Shown here: positions 7,756 through 16,335 of the stretch, one piece after another
How the letters are laid out: every line of letters starts with the position of its first letter
Numbering within the stretch: the first letter of the stretch is position 1
Assembly: GCA_965199105.1 (NCBI GenBank)
Contig: CBDAQO010000002.1
Location: 2,480,001-2,544,000, forward strand
Length of the DNA stretch: 64,000 bases
Reading direction: 5' to 3'
Source: LMUY01 sp965199105
GTDB lineage: Bacteria > Pseudomonadota > Alphaproteobacteria > Acetobacterales > Acetobacteraceae
Notes under the pieces: generated by a model
Database searches by the model: none
What the model was told of the DNA's origin: nothing
What the model saw: only the letters and a program-made list of their open reading frames with translations
Translations under genes and position numbers: made by a program

Positions 7756-8778
7756 TCAGCGCGAGCGGCGCAGCGCTCCCAGCAACCCGAACGCCAGCGC
7801 GCCGAGCGCAAACCGCACTGGCGCCGGGCTCTTGGTGATGGACCAGTGCAGGCTGCTGCTCAGCGACTCGCGGTCGAACGGCCCGTGCATGCCCTTCGGC
7901 CGCGACGAGGGGGAGAACATCTCTGGATCCCGCGCCGCCGCCACCTTCTTGTTGCGGGTGGATTGGGTGAGATTGCCGATGACGCCACCCACGAAGTCCA
8001 CCGCGGCCGGCGCAACCCGGTTGGCCGCCACCAGCGCGTCCGTCACGCCCGTCACGCGCCACTCGCGCCGCCGCTCAGTCGCGGCAAGGTAGATCGCCTC
8101 GCCGATGAGCTCCGGCTGGAACACCGGCGGCGGCGGGCGCGGCGACTTCTCCATCGAGGTTCCGGCATGGCTGTAGAACGGCGTGTTGACCGCCGGCGGA
8201 TGCACCATCGTTACGTGCACGGCCGAGCGTTCCGCCAGCAGGTCCGACCGCAGCGCTTCGGTGAAGCCGCGCAAGCCGTATTTGGAGGCCGAATACGCCG
8301 ACTGCATCGGCGCGCCGCGATAGGAGATCGCCGACAGCACCTGCACGACGGTGCCACGGTTGCGCGGGCGCATCCGCCGCAGCGCCGTGCGCGTGCCGTT
8401 CACGGTGCCGATGAGGTTCACGTCGATCACCCGGCGGAACGCGTCCTCCGGCACGTCGCTGAAATGGCCGAAATAGCCCACCGCGGCGTTGTTCACCCAA
8501 ACCTCAAACGGGCCCAGCTCCGCCTCGAGTTCGATGGCCGCCTTCTCCAGCGCCGCCGCGTCGCTTACGTCGGCGAGCGCGACATGCGCCCTGCCGCCGG
8601 CCTCCTCCACCAGCCGTTTCGCCTCGACCAACCGCTCCCGCCCGCGACCGACCAGCCCCACGCTCCAGGCATGGCGCCCAAACTCCAGCGCCGCCGCCAG
8701 CCCGATGCCGGACCCGGCGCCGGTGATCACCACCGTCCTCGGCGACGCCGGGGTCTTGTTGGAAGCGGGGTTTGGCAC
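7756..8778 (-). CDS. SDR family oxidoreductase with C-terminal hydrophobic segment
   Basis: 340 aa from the GTG at 8778, selected because GAGGAG lies 6 bases upstream; the longer open frame to 9192 is not family-like. The Rossmann motif TGAGSGIG, NNAA, Ser strand and a canonical YSASK (YxxxK) active site are all present, so it should be an active NAD(P)-dependent dehydrogenase. After the about 250-aa core comes an extension ending in a hydrophobic stretch (ALGALAFGLLGAL), suggesting membrane association. It resembles SDRs often annotated as DltE/YqjQ-like. Its 3' end abuts the decayed transporter. Confidence 0.88.
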   Translation of the reverse strand: MPNPASNKTPASPRTVVITGAGSGIGLAAALEFGRHAWSVGLVGRGRERLVEAKRLVEEAGGRAHVALADVSDAAALEKAAIELEAELGPFEVWVNNAAVGYFGHFSDVPEDAFRRVIDVNLIGTVNGTRTALRRMRPRNRGTVVQVLSAISYRGAPMQSAYSASKYGLRGFTEALRSDLLAERSAVHVTMVHPPAVNTPFYSHAGTSMEKSPRPPPPVFQPELIGEAIYLAATERRREWRVTGVTDALVAANRVAPAAVDFVGGVIGNLTQSTRNKKVAAARDPEMFSPSSRPKGMHGPFDRESLSSSLHWSITKSPAPVRFALGALAFGLLGALRRSR

Positions 8779-8925
8779 GGGCGTCTCCTCGGTTGCGGCT
8801 GCTATCCGGGCGCCAACGTGGCCCGGCGCCCGCGGTGGCTCGCCACACGACACAGTGACGAACCCCGGCGCGAAACGGGTCGGTAGACTCGTGGCCGATC
8901 GAGTCGCAGTGACGGGAGAAGCAGC

Positions 8926-9132
8926 ATGGCCAAGCTCACCACCAGGCAGACGGTCGTCCCGCTGTGGCACTATCAATGCCCCGACTGCGGCTTCGGCGAC
9001 GGCGAAATCGGCTATCATGCCGCCACCGACGCCATCTATTGCGAGGTCTGCCTCGAGGACGCCCGCCACGTCCGGCTGAAGCGCTGGCAGGCCGAGGCCG
9101 TGGCCCCGCCGGAAAACCAGTCGGACGGCTGA
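8926..9132 (+). CDS. Small zinc-ribbon protein
   Basis: 68 aa. Two Cys pairs, CPDC near residue 18 and CEVC near residue 40, form a zinc-ribbon, with tryptophan and basic residues after it. The ATG at 8926 has GGGAGAAG 5-6 bases upstream. It lies between the divergent SDR and accA and may be cotranscribed with accA (50-base gap). The function is unknown; small ribbons of this sort often bind nucleic acid or protein partners. Confidence 0.7.
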   Translation: MAKLTTRQTVVPLWHYQCPDCGFGDGEIGYHAATDAIYCEVCLEDARHVRLKRWQAEAVAPPENQSDG

Positions 9133-9182
9133 GCGGCGCGGCGGCTGGCGTCGCGCAACCGTAGCGGCTACAGCAACGCGGC

Positions 9183-10139
9183 ATGCGCCCATTCCTGGAT
9201 TTCGAAAAGCCCATCGCCGAGCTCGAAGCCAAGATCGAAGAGCTCCGCCACCTGCAGGAACCCGGCGGCATCAACATCGCCGAAGAGATCGCCCACCTTA
9301 CCGAGAAGGCGGACAAGCAGCTTCGCGCCACCTACGCCAAGCTCACCCCGTGGCAAAAGACCCAGGTCGCGCGCCACCCGGATCGGCCCAAGGCGCTGGC
9401 CTACCTGCGCGCCCTCATCACCGACCTCACGCCGCTCGCCGGCGACCGCGCCTTCGCCGAGGACACCGCCATCGTCGGCGGCCTGGGGCGTTTTGGCGGC
9501 CGCCCCGTGGTGGTTATCGGCACCGAGAAGGGCGAGGACACCGACGGCCGCGTCCACCACAATTTCGGCATGGCCAAGCCGGAGGGCTACCGCAAGGCCC
9601 GCCGCCTGGTCGAGCTCGCCGGCCAGTTCCGCCTGCCGGTGCTGACCTTCGTGGACACCGCCGGCGCCTTCCCCGGCGTGGAGGCCGAAGCGCGCGGCCA
9701 GGCGGAGGCTATCGCCCGCTCCATCGAGGCCTGCCTGTTAGCGCCCGTCCCGATCATCGCCACCGTCACCGGCGAGGGCGGCTCCGGCGGCGCCATCGCC
9801 ATCGCGGCCGGAGACCGCGTGCTGATGCTCGAGCACGCCATCTACTCGGTGGCCTCGCCCGAAGCCTGCGCCGCCATCCTCTGGCGCGACGCCGCTCAAG
9901 CCCCCGCCGCCGCCGAGGCGCTGCGCCTGACCGCCGAAGACCTGCGCAGCCTGGGCCTGGTCGACACCGTGGTGGGCGAGCCCATCGGCGGCGCGCACCG
10001 TGACCCGGCGGCCACCATCGCCATCGTGGGCCAAGCGGTGCGCACCGCGCTGGCCAGCCTCGACGGGCAGGACGGGCCCACACTGCTCGCCCGCCGCCGC
10101 GAGAAGTTCCTCGCCATGGGCCGCGAGGCGGGCGTCTAA
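9183..10139 (+). CDS. accA: Acetyl-CoA carboxylase carboxyltransferase subunit alpha
   Basis: 318 aa, the standard AccA length. With AccD it transfers carboxyl from carboxybiotin to acetyl-CoA, the first step of fatty acid synthesis. Diagnostic segments are FLDFEKPIAELEAKIEEL at the N-terminus, the TPWQKTQVARHPDRP linker, GRFGGRPVVVIGTEKG, the oxyanion-forming GEGGSGGAIAIA and the C-terminal acyl-CoA carboxylase helices. The ribosome site before the ATG is weak. accD and the biotin carrier genes are not nearby, as is common in alphaproteobacteria. A decayed hydrolase gene begins within its stop codon (TAATG). Confidence 0.97.
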   Translation: MRPFLDFEKPIAELEAKIEELRHLQEPGGINIAEEIAHLTEKADKQLRATYAKLTPWQKTQVARHPDRPKALAYLRALITDLTPLAGDRAFAEDTAIVGGLGRFGGRPVVVIGTEKGEDTDGRVHHNFGMAKPEGYRKARRLVELAGQFRLPVLTFVDTAGAFPGVEAEARGQAEAIARSIEACLLAPVPIIATVTGEGGSGGAIAIAAGDRVLMLEHAIYSVASPEACAAILWRDAAQAPAAAEALRLTAEDLRSLGLVDTVVGEPIGGAHRDPAATIAIVGQAVRTALASLDGQDGPTLLARRREKFLAMGREAGV

Positions 10140-10420
10140 TGCTGGACTTGGCGCGGTGTTCGACGCCGCCCCCACCCGCCGCCCGAGCTACCGCAGCCTG
10201 GTGCGCGAGGCCTGGTCCGGCCTGACCGACTGGCCGGCAGCGCCGAGCCGCGACGGCCTTCCCGATGGGCGCGGCCAGCCCGTTCTGGTGGTCCGGCCTT
10301 CCTCACCAGCGACCTGATCACCCGCCGCTTGCGCCGCTTCCTGGGTGAATGCGGCTTTCGCGCCTTCGGCTTGTGCGGAGCCTGGCCTGACCGCGCCGGG
10401 CTTGATCACGCGCGGCCAGA
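10139..10420 (+). pseudogene. Remnant of an alpha/beta hydrolase
   Basis: This stretch has no intact gene but keeps hydrolase-like pieces in different frames. One reads PTRRPSYRSLVREAWSGLTD up to GQPVLVV, and after a one-base shift near 10296 comes FLTSDLITRRLRRFLGECGF. Together these match the N-terminus of esterase-like proteins (family knowledge: PGFLT...T..LR.FL...GY). The nucleophile elbow and the rest are missing. An ATG overlapping the accA stop is out of frame with the first piece, so at least two frameshifts and a 3' truncation are implied. Confidence 0.5.
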
Positions 10421-10879
10421 TCACAGCCGCCGGTAACCCCGCCCGACCATGCAAGCCGTCAGCTCGTCATGCTTGGGCTGGTTGGAACTGAACAACGCCC
10501 GCACCGCCGAGGACGGCGTCGCATTGGCCACCTGCGCCGCGTGCTTCTCCGCCTGCGCCCGACACTTCGCCAGGTCGGCCTGATACTTGACCGACTCGTG
10601 GTCCCCGGCGACCGGCGGCTGGAACGACGCACAGGAAGCCACCAGCAGCGACACCCCCAAAGCCGACAGCGTGAGCCTGCCCCTCCCGCCCGCGGCCCGG
10701 ACAATCCCTCCAGCCCGCCTGAGCGCGATGAAGCTGTCTCCCTCCGGGTGAGGGTCGGGCGGCTCTGCCAAAGGTTTCCTGGGCGCAAGCCCGGTAAATG
10801 GCAGTGGAGGGGAGGGGGACGCCGCTCCCTTGCCAACCGTCAGGAGCCAGGCCGCCCCGACAACGAACTCGCTCACCAT
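10421..10879 (-). CDS. Small putative lipoprotein, start uncertain
   Basis: The open frame is 152 aa and its ATG directly follows the MFS stop codon (TAG-ATG). Only the last about 84 aa look like a real protein: a hydrophobic run ending in LLVASC, a lipobox, then a polar domain with two further Cys (KCRAQAEKH, TACMVGRGYRRL), typical of small periplasmic lipoproteins. The first 68 aa are Pro/Gly-rich and coincide with a degenerate copy of the local hairpin repeat (10739-10762), so they may be translated intergenic sequence. A start near 10669-10675 (CTG or ACG behind GGGAGGGG) is an alternative. Confidence 0.55.
   Translation of the reverse strand: MVSEFVVGAAWLLTVGKGAASPSPPLPFTGLAPRKPLAEPPDPHPEGDSFIALRRAGGIVRAAGGRGRLTLSALGVSLLVASCASFQPPVAGDHESVKYQADLAKCRAQAEKHAAQVANATPSSAVRALFSSNQPKHDELTACMVGRGYRRL
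10739..10762. repeat. Degenerate copy of the CCCTCTCC/GAGAGGG repeat
   Basis: CTCCCTCCGGGTGAGGGTCGG resembles the intact hairpin copies at 19661, 35006 and 57220, with a shortened stem and the same GGGT-type right flank. It lies inside the questionable N-terminal part of the lipoprotein frame. Confidence 0.35.
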
Positions 10880-12253
10880 CTACCGCGCCAGCAACCGCGA
10901 GAAGCTCGCCAGCCCGGCCCCACCGGCAAAGCCCGCCGCCAGCAGCAGCGCCACCGTCGGGCCGTGATTGACCGACAGCCCGAAACACAGCGCCACCAGT
11001 GCCGCCCCGCTGGCCTGACCCAGCAACCGCGACGTCGCCACGATCCCGCTCGCCGACCCGCTGCGCTCTTGCGGCGCCGAAGACATGATCGCCCGCAGGT
11101 TTGGTGACTGGAAGAAACCGAACCCGCCGCCGCACACCATCATACGCCAGACGATGTCGAGCACCCCAGGATGCGCCGGCAAGCCGGCCATCAGCAGCAA
11201 GCCGACGCAGAGCACCACCATGCCGCACCCGCCCAGCACGGCCGGCGGGTAGCGGTCCGACAGCGAGCCGGCCAATGGCGCGATCATGCCCGTCACCACC
11301 GGCCAGGGCGTGAGCAGCAAGCCGGTTTGCACCGCGCTGCGGCCGAGGCTGGTCTGAAAGTAGAACGGCAGCGCCACGAAGGCGAGCCCTTGCGCGGCGA
11401 ACGAGCACATCGCGGTTAGCGAGGACAGCGCAAACAGCGGCCGGCGATACAAGTCCACCGGCAGCATCGGCGCCGCCATGCCGGATTGCCGCCACACCAG
11501 CACCGTTCCCGCCGCCAGCGCCGCCGCCAGCAGCACCGCCGTCCGCACCGGCCCGGCGCTGTGGGTGCCCTCGCCGATGCCTACGATCAGCAGGCTGAAG
11601 GTGGCGCCTGTTAGCAGCGCACTGCGCACGTCGAACCGGTGCCGCGCGCGCGGCGTGGCGGGCAGCGACTTGGTGGCCAAGGCCAGCGCCGCGACGCCCA
11701 GCGGCACGTTCAGCGCGAACAGCCACGGCCAGGTCGACACGGCCAGCACCGCCGCCGAAACGGTCGGCCCCGTCGCGGTGGCCACGGCGACCACCAACGC
11801 ATTGAACCCCAAGCCACGCCCGAACTGCTTGGCCGGGTAGATGAAGCGGATCAGCGCCGTGTTGACGCTCATGATCCCGGACGCACCCAGCCCCTGCAGC
11901 ACCCGCGCCGCCGTGAGCGTCGGGATCGACCAGCTCAGCGAACATGCCAGCGACGCCGCGGTGAACAGCAACAACCCGTACGAATACACTCGCGAGTAGC
12001 CGATGATCTCGCCCAGCGACGCCAGCGGCAGCAGGGTCGCGACCAGGGCCAGTTGGTAGGCGTTCACCACCCAGATGGAGTCTGCCGGGCTGGCATGCAG
12101 GTCCTTGGCGATGGTGGGCAGCACCGCGTTGGCAATCGAGGTGTCCAGCGAAGCCATCCCCACGGCCACCACCACGGTGGCGATCGCCCAACTGCGGCGG
12201 GCCGAGGGCAGGCCGTCGAGCAGCACCGGCTCGGCCATGGCCGCCCGCGTCAT
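10880..12253 (-). CDS. MFS drug-efflux-type transporter (DHA2 family, SmvA/QacA-like)
   Basis: 457 aa inner-membrane protein with 14 predicted hydrophobic segments. It carries the DHA2 signatures: the N-terminal TM1 motif MASLDTSIANAVLP (motif D1), WVVNAYQLA, the R-x-L-Q-G-x-G-A segment (RVLQGLGASG) and GPTVSA (motif C-like). Such proteins export cationic or amphipathic drugs by proton antiport. Its ATG overlaps the rnd stop (ATGA), so it is translationally coupled to rnd; the Met at residue 6 (12238) is an alternative start. This intact copy may explain why the related transporter at 7.2 kb could decay. Confidence 0.9.
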   Translation of the reverse strand: MTRAAMAEPVLLDGLPSARRSWAIATVVVAVGMASLDTSIANAVLPTIAKDLHASPADSIWVVNAYQLALVATLLPLASLGEIIGYSRVYSYGLLLFTAASLACSLSWSIPTLTAARVLQGLGASGIMSVNTALIRFIYPAKQFGRGLGFNALVVAVATATGPTVSAAVLAVSTWPWLFALNVPLGVAALALATKSLPATPRARHRFDVRSALLTGATFSLLIVGIGEGTHSAGPVRTAVLLAAALAAGTVLVWRQSGMAAPMLPVDLYRRPLFALSSLTAMCSFAAQGLAFVALPFYFQTSLGRSAVQTGLLLTPWPVVTGMIAPLAGSLSDRYPPAVLGGCGMVVLCVGLLLMAGLPAHPGVLDIVWRMMVCGGGFGFFQSPNLRAIMSSAPQERSGSASGIVATSRLLGQASGAALVALCFGLSVNHGPTVALLLAAGFAGGAGLASFSRLLAR

Positions 12254-13428
12254 GCCGCGGCGATCAGCTTCACGCGCTTGCCGGCTACCCCCAAGGCGAT
12301 CTGCCCGCGCTTGAGCGCCAGCGCGTCATCGCCGAACACCGTGCGCCGCCAGCCCGAGAGTGCCGCCACATCCGGCGCCTCCTCCACCGCCAGCCGGTCG
12401 ATATCGTCGGAGGAGGCCACCAGCTTGGGCGCCACGTCATGCTCCTCACACTTTGCGGCGAGCAACACCTTGAGCAGCGCCACCAGAGCCGGGGAGGGGC
12501 GCGGGCCGTCGCGCAACCGCGGCAGCTCGGGCAGTGCGTCCTCCTCCAACGCGCCCGCGGCGGCGATGGCGGCGAGCAGCCCGGCACCCGACTTGCCCTC
12601 GGCGAAGCCCCGGGTCAGCCCGCGGCACCGCGCCAGCGCCTCCGCCGTGGCCGGGGCGGTCGCCGCCACCTCCAGCAAGCTCTCGTCGCGCAACAGCCGC
12701 TGGCGGGGAATGTTCACCCGCTGCGCCTCCCGCTCCCGCCAGGCTGCCACCGCGCGCAGCACGCCCAGCATGCGCCGGTTGGCCGTGCGCGGGCGCAACC
12801 GCTCCCACATCGCTTCCGGGTCGGCGCGGTAGGTGGCCGGGCGAGCCAGCACCTCCATCTCCTCCAGCACCCAGGTGGTGCGGCCCTCGCGCTCCAGCCG
12901 CTCGCGCAGGCGCAGATAGGCGGTGTGCAGGTAGGTCACGTCGGCGGCGGCATAGCTCACCTGGGCCGCAGACAGCGGCCGGGCCGACCAGTCGCTGAAG
13001 CGATGCGCCTTGTCGATGCTGCCGCCCACCAAGGCCGACACCAGCGCGTCATACCCGACCTGGTCGCCGAAGCCTGCCACCATGGCGGCGACCTGGGTGT
13101 CGAACACCGGCTTCGGCACGGCGCCGAACAGCTCGAGGAAGATCTCGATATCCTGTCGCGCGGCGTGGAACACCTTGAGCGTGGTCTCGTCCCGCAGCAG
13201 CGCGGCCAACGGCGACAGGTCCAGCCCCGGCGCCATCGCGTCGATCACCGCGTTTTCCGCCGCCCCACCGACCTGAACCACGCAGAGCTCAGGGTAATAG
13301 GTACGTTCCCGCATGAACTCGGTATCGACGGTCACAAAGTCCTCCTCGCGCAACCGCTCACACAGCGCGGCGAGGCTCTCGGTGGTGGTGATGAGGCTAG
13401 GCGCGGGGTAATCAGGGCGCTTGGGCAT
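12250..13428 (-). CDS. rnd: Ribonuclease D
   Basis: 392 aa 3'-5' exoribonuclease involved in tRNA 3' maturation. DEDD-family exonuclease motifs are visible: Exo I VDTEFMRERTYYPELCVVQ, Exo II FHAARQDIEIF, and Exo III SYAAADVTYL (YxxxD). Two HRDC-like helical regions follow; the first contains RANRRMLGVLRAVAAWRE-type sequence. The length matches alphaproteobacterial RNase D. The gene heads a probable rnd-MFS-lipoprotein operon with a 4-base overlap to the transporter, and a Nudix gene lies 49 bases upstream on the same strand. Confidence 0.95.
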   Translation of the reverse strand: MPKRPDYPAPSLITTTESLAALCERLREEDFVTVDTEFMRERTYYPELCVVQVGGAAENAVIDAMAPGLDLSPLAALLRDETTLKVFHAARQDIEIFLELFGAVPKPVFDTQVAAMVAGFGDQVGYDALVSALVGGSIDKAHRFSDWSARPLSAAQVSYAAADVTYLHTAYLRLRERLEREGRTTWVLEEMEVLARPATYRADPEAMWERLRPRTANRRMLGVLRAVAAWREREAQRVNIPRQRLLRDESLLEVAATAPATAEALARCRGLTRGFAEGKSGAGLLAAIAAAGALEEDALPELPRLRDGPRPSPALVALLKVLLAAKCEEHDVAPKLVASSDDIDRLAVEEAPDVAALSGWRRTVFGDDALALKRGQIALGVAGKRVKLIAAA

Positions 13429-13477
13429 TCACAACTTATCGCCCGCGCCGAACGCCCCCGTCAAAGTGCCGCGACGC

Positions 13478-14029
13478 TCAGATGGCACGATGGATGCGCA
13501 GCAGCCCGAACGCGGCAATCGTCATGGCGCAGAGCAGCCGGCCGTCCCGGATCATCGCCTCGATCTCGCCCACCGGGATCGCCCGCGTCACCATGCCTTG
13601 CTCGCTCGGCTCCCGGTCGTGCGGGCCCTGGCGCAGCCCGGTGGCGAGGAACACGTGGCCCAATTGGTTACAATAGCCCGGGCCCTGCAGGAACGCGCCG
13701 ACCCGCTCGATTTGGGACGCGATCAGCCCGGTCTCCTCCCGCAGTTCAATCGCCGCCACCTCGCCGGGCGGCGTATCCGGCCGGTCCTCCACCGTTCCCA
13801 TCGGCAGCTCCCATAGCCGGCGCTGCACCGGGTAGCGATACTGCTCCACCAAGGTGAGGCAGCCCTCCTCCAGCGCGGCCACGACCACGAAATCCGGCCG
13901 CTCGACCACGCCATAAAGCCCCTCCGACCCATCCGCCCGGCGGATCGTGTCCTCCCGTAGCCGCAGCCAGCGATTCTGGTAGGCAATCCGGCTGGTCAGC
14001 GGGACTATCTCGTGCTGCATCGCGGTCAT
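13478..14029 (-). CDS. Nudix hydrolase, ADP-ribose pyrophosphatase-like
   Basis: 183 aa. The Nudix box region reads GTVEDRPDTPPGEV followed by AAIELREETGL, keeping the EExGU core but with Ile where the consensus has Arg (REUxEE). The strand with LWELPMG and the later PGYCNQLGHVFLA resemble ADP-ribose/nucleoside-diphosphate sugar pyrophosphatases. It would hydrolyse a nucleoside diphosphate linked to another moiety. The start ATG at 14029 is followed by a second Met at residue 4. It is divergent from pstS, sharing the 193-base region that holds the Pho box. Confidence 0.88.
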   Translation of the reverse strand: MTAMQHEIVPLTSRIAYQNRWLRLREDTIRRADGSEGLYGVVERPDFVVVAALEEGCLTLVEQYRYPVQRRLWELPMGTVEDRPDTPPGEVAAIELREETGLIASQIERVGAFLQGPGYCNQLGHVFLATGLRQGPHDREPSEQGMVTRAIPVGEIEAMIRDGRLLCAMTIAAFGLLRIHRAI

Positions 14030-14114
14030 GCCCGACCCTTCCTTGCGACGGCGTTTTGCGATCGACGGGCCGGTTGTATGCCGAAGCGGTTAACGGAACG
14101 CCAACATCGCCGGG

Positions 14115-14153
14115 TGTCATACGACGTTCACCGTTTTGTCACATCCGCGTCGT
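14115..14153 (+). promoter_or_regulatory. Pho box upstream of pstS
   Basis: Four PhoB half-sites spaced at exactly 11 bp: TGTCAT at 14115, GTTCAC at 14126, TGTCAC at 14137 and CGTCGT at 14148. This is the known architecture of PhoB operators (tandem 11-bp direct repeats). It ends 70 bases before the pstS ATG and also faces the divergent Nudix gene. Sequence and spacing are seen; binding is inferred from family knowledge. Confidence 0.8.
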
Positions 14154-14222
14154 TACTTTTCCCTAGGTTCCGCCTCGTTTCGGGAGCGCGGATGCGCGTC
14201 GCCCCTTTCGCCAGGAGGAAGC

Positions 14223-15251
14223 ATGAGAGTTTCACGCGCGGCCATCGCCATCGCGTTCACCGGCTATGCGGTTGCCGCCCATGCCCAGCAGATCACCGGC
14301 GCCGGCGGCACGTTCCCAGCGCCGGTCTATGCGAAATGGGGCGAGGCGGCCAAGTCAGCCACCGGCATCGAGCTGAACTACCAGGCGATCGGCTCCGGCG
14401 GCGGGCAAAACCAGATCACCAACCGCACGGTCGATTTCGGCGCGTCGGACGCCCCGATGGCGCCTGAGAAGCTCGAATCCGCGCACCTGCTGCAGTTCCC
14501 CACCGTCATGGGCGCCGTGGTGCCGATCGTGAACATCCCGGGCGTGGCGCAGGACGAGCTGAAGCTCACCGGCCCGGTGATCGCCGATATCTACGCCGGC
14601 AAGATCGAGAAGTGGAACGACCCCAAAATCGAGGCGCTCAACGCCGGCGTGAAGCTGCCCAACCTGGCCATCGCCCCGGTCTACCGCGCCGACGCCTCCG
14701 GCACCTCGTTCGTCTGGACCTCCTACCTTTCGGCGGTCAGCCCGGACTGGAAGAGCTCGGTCGGCGCCAACACCAGCGTGAAATGGCCTGCCGGGGCCGG
14801 CGCCAAGGGCAATGACGGCGTGGCCGCCACCGTGGCGCACACCCGCGGCGGCATCGGCTACGTCGAGAACGCCTATGCCACGCAGAACCACCTGATCACG
14901 TCGGAACTGCAGAACAAGGCCGGGAAGTTCGTCAAGCCGACCATGGCCGCGTTCCAGGCCGCCGCCAGCGCCGCCGATTTCGCCAACGCGCCGCACTTCG
15001 CGGTGAGCCTGATCGACTTGCCCGGCGACACCACCTGGCCGATCGTCTCGCCCACATTCATCCTGCTGCCGGAGGACCCGAAGGACGCCAAGAAGAGCGC
15101 CGACGTGATGAAGTTCTTCGACTGGTGTTATAAGGATGGCGGCGCGATCGCTAGCTCGATGGACTACATCCCAATGCCGACCTCGGTGGCCGACCTGATC
15201 CGCACGGCTTGGCACAAGAACGTCATGTTCGACGGCAAGCCGGTCAACTAA
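14223..15251 (+). CDS. pstS: Phosphate ABC transporter substrate-binding protein PstS
   Basis: 342 aa periplasmic phosphate-binding protein. The signal peptide is about 23 aa, with cleavage after AHA. The mature start QITGAGGTFPAPVYAKW is the classic PstS phosphate-loop motif, and SGGGQNQITNRTVDFGASD and SGTSFVWTSYL provide the other binding residues. The ATG at 14223 has AGGAGG at ideal spacing; an earlier in-frame start at 14136 would overlap the Pho box. It heads pstSCAB-phoU-phoB, and a strong hairpin after the gene may raise PstS over the membrane subunits. Confidence 0.97.
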   Translation: MRVSRAAIAIAFTGYAVAAHAQQITGAGGTFPAPVYAKWGEAAKSATGIELNYQAIGSGGGQNQITNRTVDFGASDAPMAPEKLESAHLLQFPTVMGAVVPIVNIPGVAQDELKLTGPVIADIYAGKIEKWNDPKIEALNAGVKLPNLAIAPVYRADASGTSFVWTSYLSAVSPDWKSSVGANTSVKWPAGAGAKGNDGVAATVAHTRGGIGYVENAYATQNHLITSELQNKAGKFVKPTMAAFQAAASAADFANAPHFAVSLIDLPGDTTWPIVSPTFILLPEDPKDAKKSADVMKFFDWCYKDGGAIASSMDYIPMPTSVADLIRTAWHKNVMFDGKPVN

Positions 15252-15279
15252 CCAGACGTCAACCATCACGCTGCATACT

Positions 15280-15308
15280 CGGGCGGCGCCATCCCGCGGC
15301 GCCGCCCG
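15280..15308 (+). promoter_or_regulatory. Intercistronic stem-loop between pstS and pstC
   Basis: GGGCGGCGCC (15281-15290) and GGCGCCGCCC (15298-15307) pair perfectly around a 7-base loop, with one extra C-G pair at 15280/15308. There is no U-run. In ABC-transporter operons such hairpins protect the binding-protein mRNA 3' end and reduce read-through into permease genes; that role here is inferred. Confidence 0.7.
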
Positions 15309-15339
15309 CCGCAGCGTCCACCACCACATCGGAGCCTTC

Positions 15340-16329
15340 GTGCAACAGGCGCTTGCCGCAACACCGCAGACCCAGCCGCCGCCGACGCCAGCGGCGCGCC
15401 GGGCCATGGCCGGCGGCTCGGTAGGGGACCGTGTGTTCGCCGGCCTCGCCACCGCCTCGGGCCTGCTGGTGCTGGTCCTGCTCGGCGCGATCATCGTCGT
15501 GCTGTTCTTGGGCGGCCTGCAGGCGTTCCGCGCGTTCGGCCCGGGCTTCCTCACCAGCACCGACTGGGACCCGGTGCAGGACGTCTACGGTGCCGCCGTG
15601 CCCGTCTACGGCACCGTGGTCACGGCCGTGCTCGCGCTCCTGGTATCCGTGCCGCTCGCGTTCGGCATCGCCTTCTTCCTCACCGAACTGGCGCCCGATT
15701 GGATGAAGCGCCCGATCGGCACGGCGGTGGAACTGCTCGCGGCGGTCCCCTCAATCATCTTCGGCATGTGGGGCTTCTTCGTGATCGTGCCGGTGATGGC
15801 GGAATACGTGCAGCCCTGGGTGATCGACACCTTTGGGGACCTGCCGCTCATCGGCGTGCTGTTCTCCGGCGCCCCGTTCGGCACCGGCATCCTCACCGCG
15901 GCCCTCATCCTGGCCGTGATGATCATCCCCTTCATCGCCGCCACCATGCGCGACGTGTTCCAGACCGTGCCCGCCATGTTCAAGGAGTCCGCCTACGGGA
16001 TTGGCTGCACGCGGTGGGAAGTGATGCGCTCGATCGTGCTGCCCTACACGCGCAGCTCGGTGGTCGGCGGCATCATGTTGGGCCTGGGCCGCGCCTTAGG
16101 CGAGACCATGGCGGTGACGTTCGTGATCGGCAACACCAACCGCATCTCGCCCTCGCTGTTCGCGCCCGGCAACACGATCGCCTCGCTGGTGGCGCTCGAG
16201 TTTCCGGAGTCGCCCTCGGGCAGCCTGAAGCTCTCCTCGCTGATGGCGCTGGGCTTCATTCTGTTCGTCATCTCGTTCATCGTGCTGGCCATCTCGCGGC
16301 TGCTGCTGCGCCCCCGTGCCAAGACCTGA
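15340..16329 (+). CDS. pstC: Phosphate ABC transporter permease PstC
   Basis: 329 aa inner-membrane permease. GTG start at 15340 with GGAG 5 bases before it. A cytoplasmic N-terminal tail rich in Pro/Ala precedes six hydrophobic segments. The permease fold includes LAAVPSIIFGMWGFFV and the EAA-like loop KESAYGIGCTRWEVMRSIVLP, which docks on PstB, followed by GLGRALGETMAVTFVIGN. The next gene, pstA, starts 7 bases after its stop. Confidence 0.96.
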   Translation: MQQALAATPQTQPPPTPAARRAMAGGSVGDRVFAGLATASGLLVLVLLGAIIVVLFLGGLQAFRAFGPGFLTSTDWDPVQDVYGAAVPVYGTVVTAVLALLVSVPLAFGIAFFLTELAPDWMKRPIGTAVELLAAVPSIIFGMWGFFVIVPVMAEYVQPWVIDTFGDLPLIGVLFSGAPFGTGILTAALILAVMIIPFIAATMRDVFQTVPAMFKESAYGIGCTRWEVMRSIVLPYTRSSVVGGIMLGLGRALGETMAVTFVIGNTNRISPSLFAPGNTIASLVALEFPESPSGSLKLSSLMALGFILFVISFIVLAISRLLLRPRAKT

Positions 16330-16335
16330 CCCGGC

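Noticed and set aside
7756..9192. Long 478-aa minus-strand frame as a fused protein
   Set aside because: The part upstream of GTG 8778 has no family-like sequence and overlaps the zinc-ribbon gene; a good ribosome site supports the shorter start.
13960..14029. Nudix box with Ile in place of the first Arg, suspected dead enzyme
   Set aside because: The rest of the box and the ADP-ribose pyrophosphatase-like surroundings are intact, and the change may be normal for this subfamily.
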